From assembly GCA_024233495.1 (NCBI GenBank), contig JACKPM010000008.1, positions 1 through 55,543 of the forward strand: a DNA stretch of 55,543 nt. Reading direction: 5' to 3'. Both the position numbers and the translations under genes were made by a program. Below, in pieces: positions 47,919-55,511 of this stretch. Each line of letters begins with the position of its first letter. Within the stretch, counting starts at the first letter, position 1. The DNA is from Chlamydiales bacterium. Its GTDB lineage: Bacteria > Chlamydiota > Chlamydiia > Chlamydiales > JAAKFR01. Under the pieces are notes generated by a model, which searched no databases, was not told the origin of the DNA, and saw only the letters and a list, made by a program, of their open reading frames with translations.

Positions 47919-49733
47919 ATGACTTTTCAAAACTTAGGGTTACATCCCAAAATCGTGAAGGCAGTTGCCTATCCCGAACCTTCTCAAATTCAGCTGCAGG
48001 CAATTCCGGAGATCTTGAAGGGCTTCGACATACGCGCTTCAGCACAAACAGGAACGGGCAAAACGGCTGCTTTTCTTCTACCTGCATTGAACCTTCTTAC
48101 GGTTCGCAAAGAGGGAAGAGACCCCCGCATTTTAGTTTTGGCCCCAACACGTGAGCTGGCAATGCAGATCACAACGCAGGCTGAAAATTATAGTAAGTTT
48201 TTGCAGCGCACTAAGGTGGTGTGCATTGTGGGCGGCGTTCCATACCATAAGCAGATCCGTGACCTCTCAAAGCCACATGACATTTTGGTTGCCACCCCTG
48301 GCCGCCTGATCGATTTCATGAAAAAAAAGCAAGTGGACCTCTCCAACCTTGATCTTTTGGTATTGGATGAGGCTGACCGCATGTTGGATATGGGGTTTGC
48401 TGAACCTGTAGAAGAAATTATCCAAGCAACGCCTAGCACACGGCAAACACTTCTCTTTTCCGCTACTTTGGAAGGTGTGGTGATGAAACTCTCAGACAAG
48501 TGGATGCACAATCCTCTTGAGATCAAAGTAAAGGCTGATGCCGCCAAAAATGACCATATCACGCAAACACTCCACTACGTTGACAGTTTAAAGCATAAGA
48601 ATCGCTTGCTGGAGCATATTTTGGCAGGAGAGGGTGTCAATCATACAATTATTTTCACTTCCACCAAGAGGCATTCGGCACAACTTGTAGAGGAGTTGCA
48701 AGAGAAGGGGCACAGTGCGGCAGCTTTGCACGGCGATCTCAACCAGAGACAGCGCACACGCACGATTGGATTAATGCGTAAGGGGAAAGTAAAAATCCTG
48801 GTGGCAACTGATGTGGCAGCGCGTGGACTTGATGTGCCAACGATCACACACGTGATCAACTTTGACTTGCCCACCAATCCAGAAGACTACATCCACCGCA
48901 TTGGACGCACAGGAAGAGCGGGAGCCACTGGCTCGGCCTTCAGCTTTGTACAGCGGGGGGATGGAATGATGCTCAAGCGCATCGAGAAGTTGAAAGGCAG
49001 CGCTATTACGGTCAGTGAAATTGCTGGTCTTGAGCCAAGCATGGCCGAACCGAAAAGGGAAAGGGTGCACAAAAAGGCATCTGGCCCACGACAGTTTGCT
49101 AGACAAAAAGCTTCTTCATCTCAAAACTTTAAACAAAAAAGGCGTTCAGAATCTCCTAACTCAAGGCAAGAGAAGCACTCTGATTCTCCAAGCTTTGGAC
49201 GAAAGCAGCGTTCTAATTCCTCAGGCTTTGGAAAGAAGAAGCATTCAGAATCTATAAACTTTAGAGAAGAGAAACACTCTGATTCTCCAAGCTTTGGACG
49301 AAAGCAGCGTTCTAATTCCTCAGGCTTTGGAAAGAAGAAGCATTCAGAATCTATAAACTTTAGAGAAGAGAAACACTCTGATTCTCCAAGCTTTGGACGA
49401 AAGCAGCGTTCTAATTCCTCAGGCTTTGGAAAGAAGAAGCATTCAGAATCTATAAACTTTAGAGAAGAGAAGCACTCTGATTCTCCAAGCTTTGGGCGAA
49501 AGCAGCGTTCTAATTCCTCAGGCTTTGAAAAGAAAAAACGCCCTAATTTTTCGGGCTTTGGACGAAAACAGCGCTCTGATTCCCCGGGGTTTGGACGAAA
49601 GCAGCATTCTGATTCTCCAAGCTTTGGACAAAAGAAGTCTTCTGGATCTCCAGGCTACGGACGGAAGAAGTCTTCTGGATCTCCAAACTTTGGACAGAAG
49701 AAGAGACAGCAAAATCGTGGTAGAAGAGCGTGA
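47919..49733 (+). CDS. DEAD-box RNA helicase with repetitive C-terminal tail
   Basis: 604 residues. The Q motif and Walker A (SAQTGTGKTAAF, near residue 45), LAPTRELAMQ, VLDEADRMLDMGF near 150, LLFSATLE, and HRIGRTGRAG near 326 define an RhlE/DeaD-type helicase core of about 370 residues. From about residue 385 a basic, Ser-rich tail follows, with a 33-residue unit repeated about 3.5 times (HSDSPSFGRKQRSNSSGFGK and then KKHSESINFREEK), then shorter FGRK/FGQKK units. Such tails bind RNA and can drive condensation. It works in RNA remodelling, for example ribosome assembly. The end overlaps the flavoprotein gene by about 17 bp. Confidence 0.92.
   Translation: MTFQNLGLHPKIVKAVAYPEPSQIQLQAIPEILKGFDIRASAQTGTGKTAAFLLPALNLLTVRKEGRDPRILVLAPTRELAMQITTQAENYSKFLQRTKVVCIVGGVPYHKQIRDLSKPHDILVATPGRLIDFMKKKQVDLSNLDLLVLDEADRMLDMGFAEPVEEIIQATPSTRQTLLFSATLEGVVMKLSDKWMHNPLEIKVKADAAKNDHITQTLHYVDSLKHKNRLLEHILAGEGVNHTIIFTSTKRHSAQLVEELQEKGHSAAALHGDLNQRQRTRTIGLMRKGKVKILVATDVAARGLDVPTITHVINFDLPTNPEDYIHRIGRTGRAGATGSAFSFVQRGDGMMLKRIEKLKGSAITVSEIAGLEPSMAEPKRERVHKKASGPRQFARQKASSSQNFKQKRRSESPNSRQEKHSDSPSFGRKQRSNSSGFGKKKHSESINFREEKHSDSPSFGRKQRSNSSGFGKKKHSESINFREEKHSDSPSFGRKQRSNSSGFGKKKHSESINFREEKHSDSPSFGRKQRSNSSGFEKKKRPNFSGFGRKQRSDSPGFGRKQHSDSPSFGQKKSSGSPGYGRKKSSGSPNFGQKKRQQNRGRRA
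49176..49530 (+). repeat. 99-bp tandem repeat in the DEAD-box tail
   Basis: CACTCTGATTCTCCAAGC starts at 49176, 49275, 49374 and 49473, an exact 99-bp (33-codon) period; the last unit is partial. Units are nearly identical at DNA level, so the array is recent or homogenised. Confidence 0.9.
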
Positions 49734-50712
49734 GTGCATCGTTGTTGGAGCTGGGGCTGCGGGAATGTTCGCAGCCGCAAAGGCGAATGCCCTTGTTCTT
49801 GAAAAAGCTGCAGTTCCCCTAGCAAAAGTGCGCATCTCAGGCGGGGGGCGGTGCAACGTCACGCACGCCTGTTTTGAACCCAAAGATCTCATCCAAAACT
49901 ACCCTCGTGGAAGCAAGGAGCTTTTGGGCCCCTTCCATCGCTTCGGTCCCCATGATACAATTGAATGGTTTGCTTCGAGAGGCGTTGAGCTTAAGGCTGA
50001 AAACGATGGGCGTATGTTCCCCACAACAGACCGCTCTGAAACAATCATCGATTGCCTATTGCGTGGCGTAGAAGTGCGCTATCAGCAAAAAATCCAAGAG
50101 ATTGTAAAAAAGGATGGCTGGTTTTATTTAGGCGACTATAGGTGCCGTAAGTTGATTTTGGCAACTGGAAGCTCTAAGCAGGGACATGCGTGGGCTGCCT
50201 CTTTCGGCCACACTGTTGTCGAGCCCATCCCCTCTCTATTCACGTTTAATGTACCCTCTTCACCGCTAAAAGAGCTCTCTGGAGTGGTGGCGCCTGACTG
50301 TACAGTCTCACTGCTAGGCACCAAGTTGAAACAGTGTGGGCCAGTCTTGGTCACGCACTTTGGCTTCAGCGGCCCTGCTATCCTCAAGCTCTCCGCTTGG
50401 GGGGCCCGTTACCTTCATGAGAAAAAATATAACACCCCACTTGAGATCCGGTGGAGAGCTCCTCTCCCTAAGCGGCTGCGGCGCGCTCTCAACGAAGAAG
50501 TGCAGCGCTACCAGATTGAGGGAAAAACCACCAATAAGGCGGAATTCGTCACATGTGGTGGGGTAGCACTTAATGAGGTGGACTTTCGCACGATGGAGAG
50601 CCAACTCTGCCCCGGGCTCCACTTTGCAGGAGAGATCCTCGATATCGATGGAGTCACAGGGGGATTTAACTTCCAAAATGCGTGGACGACTGGATATTTA
50701 GCAGGGTCATAA
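49717..50712 (+). CDS. HI0933/BaiN-family FAD-dependent oxidoreductase
   Basis: About 331 residues from a GTG at 49717, chosen because the FAD-binding strand CIVVGAGAAGMFAAAKANA begins right after it. Upstream the frame stays open but runs through the repeat tail of the helicase in another frame. GGGRCNVTHACF near residue 41, LILATGSS, FGFSGPAIL, and the C-terminal GEILDIDGVTGGFNFQNAW are family hallmarks. It is shorter than most members (about 390-410), mostly by a missing stretch in the insert domain. Function in this family is a flavoprotein reductase of uncertain substrate. It overlaps the helicase gene. Confidence 0.85.
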   Translation: MVEERECIVVGAGAAGMFAAAKANALVLEKAAVPLAKVRISGGGRCNVTHACFEPKDLIQNYPRGSKELLGPFHRFGPHDTIEWFASRGVELKAENDGRMFPTTDRSETIIDCLLRGVEVRYQQKIQEIVKKDGWFYLGDYRCRKLILATGSSKQGHAWAASFGHTVVEPIPSLFTFNVPSSPLKELSGVVAPDCTVSLLGTKLKQCGPVLVTHFGFSGPAILKLSAWGARYLHEKKYNTPLEIRWRAPLPKRLRRALNEEVQRYQIEGKTTNKAEFVTCGGVALNEVDFRTMESQLCPGLHFAGEILDIDGVTGGFNFQNAWTTGYLAGS

Positions 50713-50885
50713 ACGTACGTCTTTTGCAGCGCCTCTTTTGCCGCTGTATCGTCGACCACTTGCGCGAGAAAAAGCGCTTTAAGGTGGCCAGAGAGAGGAG
50801 CGACTATTCAGCAACTAGGTGCACCTCCAGAGAAGATGCAGAAAAAAAATGTATGCTGATGGCTTTACCACCTATTTCGATTTTA
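50713..50885. other. Short intergenic stretch
   Basis: Nothing beyond chance frames. MITE-2 copy D starts at 50886. Confidence 0.4.
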
Positions 50886-51043
50886 TAGTCAAATCTGTTG
50901 AAAATTTTACAAATCCATGCCATTTGACTTCGCAAAAGATCACGCTCGTTCTCATAGACCATAAATGGTCTATCTCAAACTTTGCCCTTACTTTGGCTTT
51001 GCCATCTGGCACGAATTTGTAAAATTTTCAATAGATTTGACTA
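50886..51043 (+). mobile_element. MITE-2 copy D
   Basis: 158 bp, flanked left by TA (50884-50885). It is more diverged than the other copies (for example TTGACTTCGCAAAAGATCAC inside). Its right TA is displaced to 51209-51210 because MITE-1 copy E is inserted in its last TA. Confidence 0.85.
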
Positions 51044-51206
51044 GATGGTGTCGTCAAATTTTCTCCTTTGTGAGGCGAGAGATTTTCTAGGCAAAATGCG
51101 CAATCGAAAGCGAAGGGAGTAGCCAAAGCGCTACTTCCGAAGTTGCGAGGGCGCATTTTGGCAGAAAAGATCCGGCTGACAAAGGAGAAAATTTGACGAC
51201 ACCACC
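51044..51206 (+). mobile_element. MITE-1 copy E, nested in the end of MITE-2 copy D
   Basis: 163 bp with TA at 51042-51043 and 51207-51208. The left TA is the last two bases of the MITE-2 right end, and TA of the MITE-2 target site follows at 51209. Removing MITE-1 plus one TA rebuilds TTGACTATA. Confidence 0.88.
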
Positions 51207-51250
51207 TATACATTTGGGAAGAGCATCTGTTACGAATGGCTAGTCGAACG

Positions 51251-51916
51251 TTATAACTGAATCTTCTCAAAATCTGTCCACGGCGCCTCAGTGTAGGCAA
51301 CGTAAACTTTCTCATCTTTTTCCTTTAGATGAAAATAGAGGCCGCGCTCCCCTTGTGCTGCAGCAAAGCCGTGTGTTGGGTCAGTGTCGCGGAAGATGCG
51401 CTTCCCCCTTCCAACAAAGCAATACCCCTCTTCACACTGTCTCTCTTCGAAAGTGCCTTCAAGAGAAGAGAAGAGTTGATGGAGGACGACCTCTTTTGGT
51501 GCGTCATAGACACGCACATCGAGGTAGATGGGCACTCCCAAAGATGAGTCCGCTAGATGCAAGCGTTTATGCACCTCAAACTGTTTGGTTGGCTCTGGGA
51601 GGCAAAGTACGTTGTAGTACTCCCCACAAAAGTGGAAAGGAATCTTGGTTTGAATGTTGTGTAACGTAGTGAGCACAAGAGAGCGCACATCAGAAGCCGG
51701 CATCCCATTTTGCTCACTTAGCATTTCGATAACAGCAGAAAACCTCTCCTCATCGAGTAACTTTTCGGCGGTGGTTTCGTAGCAAGGCGGAGGAACACTT
51801 GGGCGTACCTGCTCCAAAATTAGCGGCTTTTGTCCTGTCTTGAGAGGGATAAAGATACGAGTGGTGAGCAGGAGTGCAAAAACAACGAAAAGTGTAACAA
51901 AGGCCCATTTTTTCAT
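51251..51916 (-). CDS. Membrane-anchored protein of unknown function
   Basis: 221 residues from the ATG at 51916 (a GTG at 51925 is in frame). An N-terminal hydrophobic segment WAFVTLFVVFALLLTTRIFI is followed by a soluble periplasmic or cytosolic domain of about 190 residues. Features include PFHFCGEYYNVLCLPEP, VPIYLDVRVYDAPKE and EEGYCFVGRGKRIFRDTDP. No lipobox. I do not recognise the family. Its position next to phoH may correspond to a conserved chlamydial gene in this neighbourhood, but I cannot confirm this. Confidence 0.65.
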   Translation of the reverse strand: MKKWAFVTLFVVFALLLTTRIFIPLKTGQKPLILEQVRPSVPPPCYETTAEKLLDEERFSAVIEMLSEQNGMPASDVRSLVLTTLHNIQTKIPFHFCGEYYNVLCLPEPTKQFEVHKRLHLADSSLGVPIYLDVRVYDAPKEVVLHQLFSSLEGTFEERQCEEGYCFVGRGKRIFRDTDPTHGFAAAQGERGLYFHLKEKDEKVYVAYTEAPWTDFEKIQL

Positions 51917-52076
51917 AGAAAACACTGCCTGAATTGGTTGCTAAAGATTTTCCCAAGATTTTTACCGAAGCTAAATGCAGAGTCCGACGCTAACCCCTTG
52001 CGGGTTAGTGAGAGCGAGAATGATGTTTCGGGGAAAAGATGGGTGAATGATTCAATAAGCAAAGAAGGCAGGGTTT

Positions 52077-53393
52077 TCATAAGATTTCCGCGGCAATGCC
52101 TGCGAGTTCTGATCTCTCTGTTTTTTCCATCATCACGTGACCAAAGATCTTTTGATCACGGAAACGCCCTACCAAATAGGTGAGTCCATTTGAATTGCGA
52201 TCTAAGTAGGGGTTGTCGATTTGCGTTGGATCACCTGTGATCACCACTTTGGTGTCTTTTCCAGCTCTGGAGATGATCGTTTTCATTTCGTGAGGCGTGA
52301 GGTTTTGCGCCTCATCGATCATCATGTAGATTTTAGGCAGTGAGCGGCCACGAATGTAGGTAACCGCCTCCATCTCCAACTTTTTACTCTCGTTCACCCA
52401 GCGCAATGTTTCACTCTCATTACTTCCTGTCGAGTCACACAAAAACTCGAGGTTGTCGTAGATTGGCTGCATCCAGTGAATCAACTTCTCCTCTTTTAGT
52501 CCAGGAAGATATCCAATATCTTTCCCAAGAGGAACGATGGGGCGACTCACCAAGATGCGGTGGTAAATCCCTTCATCAAACACTTTGCGTAACCCACAGG
52601 CGAGTGCAAGAAGTGTCTTTCCTGTTCCAGCAGGACCGATAAGGGTGACAAGCTTCACGTCATCGCGCATCAAGAGATCGAGCGCACACTTTTGCTCCAC
52701 GTTGAGCGGTGTGACCCCCCAAATGTTATTGGGAAGCTTGATGAGAGGCACAAAGTGCTTTGAAATGGCGTCGTATTTTGCTACAGCTGAAGTATTCTCA
52801 GGAGAGTGCATGACGCAGTATTCGTTGGGAGCAAAATCCTCCCCTACTGCCTTCACACGCCCATCTTTGTAAAAAAGATCGATGTCATGCTTCGGCATGT
52901 CAATGCGTCGATATCCTTGATAGAGGGTCTCAAACGAATACTTCTGGTTGACATAATCCTCCGCTTCCAACCCCATCGCCTCCGCTTTGACCCTCATGGC
53001 CAAATCTTTTGAGACAAACACCACCTTCTCTCCTTTCTCAGCAAGAAGATAGGCCGCCATCAAAATGCGGTAGGTGACGGAGTTGAGCGGAAGCGAAAAG
53101 TTGGGGCTATAATTGGTTTTCACCTCAAGCTGGATCCGGATCCTTGTCCCCGACTCCAGCATCACCCCTTTATGGAGATCCCCCTCCCCAATTTCCTTCA
53201 ACGAATCAAAGTAGCGCAAACACTGCCGCGCATTTTTTGCCAATTCATCACGGTACCTCTTTATCGTCGCTAACTCCTCAAGGACTGCGAGAGGAACAAC
53301 TACATCGTTCTTCCCAAAAGCCTTAGGAGCATCTGGATCGTGGAGGAGTGTGTTGGCATCTAAAACAAAGGTTTTTCGCACTTCTGAGCTCAT
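52077..53393 (-). CDS. phoH: PhoH-family ATPase with N-terminal PIN domain
   Basis: 438 residues from the ATG at 53393 (MSSEVRKTFVLDANTLLHDP). The PIN domain covers about residues 8-150, with acidic residues in LDANTLLHD. The PhoH ATPase follows, with LIGPAGTGKTLLALACGL near residue 250, PLGKDIGYLPG, and Walker B IYMMIDEAQNLTPHEMKT near 355. The PIN-PhoH fusion (PhoH2/YlaK type) is considered an RNA helicase-ribonuclease. Synteny equals CT015. Confidence 0.92.
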   Translation of the reverse strand: MSSEVRKTFVLDANTLLHDPDAPKAFGKNDVVVPLAVLEELATIKRYRDELAKNARQCLRYFDSLKEIGEGDLHKGVMLESGTRIRIQLEVKTNYSPNFSLPLNSVTYRILMAAYLLAEKGEKVVFVSKDLAMRVKAEAMGLEAEDYVNQKYSFETLYQGYRRIDMPKHDIDLFYKDGRVKAVGEDFAPNEYCVMHSPENTSAVAKYDAISKHFVPLIKLPNNIWGVTPLNVEQKCALDLLMRDDVKLVTLIGPAGTGKTLLALACGLRKVFDEGIYHRILVSRPIVPLGKDIGYLPGLKEEKLIHWMQPIYDNLEFLCDSTGSNESETLRWVNESKKLEMEAVTYIRGRSLPKIYMMIDEAQNLTPHEMKTIISRAGKDTKVVITGDPTQIDNPYLDRNSNGLTYLVGRFRDQKIFGHVMMEKTERSELAGIAAEIL

Positions 53394-53475
53394 ATGACCG
53401 CACTGTATCCTCAACTCCCAAATTTGGCAAATAAAAAATTTAAGAATATATTTCCCAAAGAGATAGAGTTATATT

Positions 53476-53500
53476 TAGCACTCTGATATTCAGAGCGCTA
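53476..53500. promoter_or_regulatory. 25-bp palindrome between phoH and the CT016-like gene
   Basis: TAGCACTCTGA and TCAGAGCGCTA are inverted repeats with one mismatch around TAT. It lies 9 bp before the -35 box of the rightward promoter and about 80 bp upstream of phoH, so a regulator binding here could affect both genes. Confidence 0.45.
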
Positions 53501-53508
53501 AAAACAGA

Positions 53509-53537
53509 TTGCTTAAAAAACTTGCTTCCTCTATACT
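53509..53537 (+). promoter_or_regulatory. Sigma-70-type promoter of the CT016-like gene
   Basis: TTGCTT (53509-53514) and TATACT (53532-53537) are spaced by exactly 17 bp. The leader is about 22 nt and contains the Shine-Dalgarno GGAGGTGAG before the ATG at 53566. Confidence 0.7.
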
Positions 53538-53565
53538 GGTTAGTAGATAGTGTGGAGGTGAGAGT

Positions 53566-54243
53566 ATGAAAGCCAAAATCGACAGCAATATCATCTGCAT
53601 TCCCCCTTATGTCTCAGCTTCTTGGGATCAGGTTACATTTATTCAGACCCGCCCAGAACTGGAGACAAACAAGCTTGTTTTGCAGCTTCATCTAGCTGAT
53701 GGACGTGAAATTGAGATTCCAAACCTCGACCCTTCTATTATTGATATTGTCTTTAGCTCTCATTTAAAGCATTTGGAGCAAAGGAAGGGCAGCGCCTTTC
53801 CTATGCCTGAGCAAATCTCTGGCCTTAAAATTGGCCTTGGAATGCCTGGAATGGAGAATCTGACTGATGTCATGAGTCACGATCAGTCAAAAGCAAACGC
53901 ACCCGATATCCCTAAAGAGGTGCTCGAAAAGATCTCTGGCGTTGCTAGGATGGTCACTGGCGGAGAACTCGAGGCGTTTCCTAAGCCCGAGCCACACTGC
54001 AACTGCACACACTGCCAGCTTGCAAGAGCGATTCATGGCCAGGAGGCTGAAGAGTTGGAGCCCGTCACCGAAGAAGATTTGACCTTCCGTTCTTGGGAGA
54101 TCAAAAAGAGCGGCGATAATCTTTATACTGTGACTAACCCTATCGATTCTGAAGAGCACTACAATGTCTTTTTAGGAACTCCAGTTGGCTGCACTTGCGG
54201 CCATCCTCATTGCGAACATATTAAGGCTGTACTTTCCTCTTGA
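53566..54243 (+). CDS. Conserved chlamydial protein with C-terminal SWIM-like zinc finger (CT016-like)
   Basis: 225 residues. The first about 65 residues are strand-rich and similar in style to small regulatory domains (LVLQLHLADGREIEIPNLDP). A Cys-rich segment HCNCTHCQLARAIHG lies near residue 148. The C-terminus GCTCGHPHCEHIKAVLSS fits CxCx4CxH, the SWIM zinc-binding pattern. The two clusters may bind one or two metal ions. By gene order it matches CT016, which I know only as hypothetical. Nucleic-acid or protein binding is a reasonable inference. A good promoter and Shine-Dalgarno precede it. Confidence 0.75.
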   Translation: MKAKIDSNIICIPPYVSASWDQVTFIQTRPELETNKLVLQLHLADGREIEIPNLDPSIIDIVFSSHLKHLEQRKGSAFPMPEQISGLKIGLGMPGMENLTDVMSHDQSKANAPDIPKEVLEKISGVARMVTGGELEAFPKPEPHCNCTHCQLARAIHGQEAEELEPVTEEDLTFRSWEIKKSGDNLYTVTNPIDSEEHYNVFLGTPVGCTCGHPHCEHIKAVLSS

Positions 54244-54302
54244 TTTATTCGGTACGACAGGTTAAAACGTCGGTTCGGGAATAAAGTAAACGGAGAAAGT
54301 TC

Positions 54303-55511
54303 ATGACCAAGTTGCTTGCAGCAATGATCGCGCTTGTTGCCCTAAGCGGTGCAACATTGATGGCTAACGAGAGTGCCTTCGACCCATTCACAGGTTCGGT
54401 GATGGGATCTAAAGTGCGTTTGCGCACACAGCCCAACTTAGAGGGGCATGTTGTGTGTGAAACCACTCCAGGACAGCTTTTTGGCGTTGTTGGAGAAGAG
54501 AACGACTATTACGCTGTCACCCCCCCACGTGGGACAAAAGGATATGTTTTCCGCACATTTGTGCTCGATAATGTGATTGAGGGAGAGCGTGTCAACGTGC
54601 GCCTCTATCCAGACATTGAAGCACCTGTTGTGGCACGTCTGAATACTGGCGATCGTGTCTCTTCATCTGTGAGCGACATCAATAGCAAGTGGCTAGAGGT
54701 AGAGCTTCCCGACTCTGCGCATTTCTACATTGCAAAAGAGTATGTTGAGAAGCAAGGCGACATTGCAATGGTGAAAGAGCATGAAGCGCGTCACCACGAA
54801 GCAACGCACCTTTTAAGCGCTGCATTTCTCTATGCGCAAGGAGAGATTCAAAAATCTTTCCCACAAATCGAAATCGAAAACGTACACAGCAAGTTCAACA
54901 ATTTGACTACAAAGTACACTGATTTGAAAGACATCGTGGCTCATGCTGAAGATGCCTCTCGCCTAGTTCAAGAGCTTTACACTCAAAAGAAAATTGCCTT
55001 CTTGGAGAGCCGCGCAAGTAACACAGCTTCTAGAGTAGAGTTTAACCAAGAACACATTGACCAACTTGCAGCTCTTGGCATCAACGTTCAGCGCGTGCAT
55101 GAGGAGAATGCAGTTGCAGACATCGCTGATGCGGCAATCGCTACAATGGGTCTTGCGGCAACGCTCGGCGACGATGAGATGACGGACAAAATGTCTGTTT
55201 GGGAGCCTTTGGAAGAGGCACTATTTCACCTATGGGCTGCTGCAAATGGCGAAGACTCCATTGAGGACTTCTATCGCTCTGAAGATCTCCATGCGGTCTA
55301 TCTAAGCGGCATGGTAGAAGCATATAACAAGCCTGTGAAGAACCTTCCCGGCGACTTCCTCTTGAAGACAGAGAACCAACCTGTGGCTTTCTTATATAGC
55401 ACACGAGTAAACCTGCAGAAGATGATAGGACGTAACGTCACCGTGCGTGTGGCCCCCCGTCCAAACAACCACTTTGCCTTCCCTGCATACTACGTTCTCT
55501 CAGTTGAGTAG
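54303..55511 (+). CDS. Exported SH3-domain protein, Ctad1 (CT017)-like
   Basis: 402 residues with a signal peptide (MTKLLAAMIALVALSGATLM, cleavage around ANES). Two bacterial SH3-type domains follow: about residues 33-80 (GSKVRLRTQPNLEGHVVCET, DYYAVTPPRGTKGYVF) and about 96-145 (ERVNVRLYPDIEAPVVARLN, KWLEVELPDSAHFYI). The rest is helical and ends in a short strand-rich segment. By order and domain content it corresponds to CT017, reported in Chlamydia trachomatis as the adhesin Ctad1 that binds host integrin beta-1. Whether this homologue acts as an adhesin is unknown; in amoeba-associated relatives it may bind peptidoglycan or surface structures. GGAGA precedes the ATG. Confidence 0.82.
   Translation: MTKLLAAMIALVALSGATLMANESAFDPFTGSVMGSKVRLRTQPNLEGHVVCETTPGQLFGVVGEENDYYAVTPPRGTKGYVFRTFVLDNVIEGERVNVRLYPDIEAPVVARLNTGDRVSSSVSDINSKWLEVELPDSAHFYIAKEYVEKQGDIAMVKEHEARHHEATHLLSAAFLYAQGEIQKSFPQIEIENVHSKFNNLTTKYTDLKDIVAHAEDASRLVQELYTQKKIAFLESRASNTASRVEFNQEHIDQLAALGINVQRVHEENAVADIADAAIATMGLAATLGDDEMTDKMSVWEPLEEALFHLWAAANGEDSIEDFYRSEDLHAVYLSGMVEAYNKPVKNLPGDFLLKTENQPVAFLYSTRVNLQKMIGRNVTVRVAPRPNNHFAFPAYYVLSVE

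Noticed and set aside
49492..49716. N-terminal extension of the flavoprotein through the repeat array
   Set aside because: It is the third frame of the helicase tail repeat and precedes the FAD-binding strand that normally starts this family.
51028..51315. Recurring short protein frames containing FAFDCAFCLENLSPHKGENL (also near 28061, 45658, 47396)
   Set aside because: They run through MITE-1 copies, occur wherever the element does and lack starts with ribosome binding sites; they are not genes.
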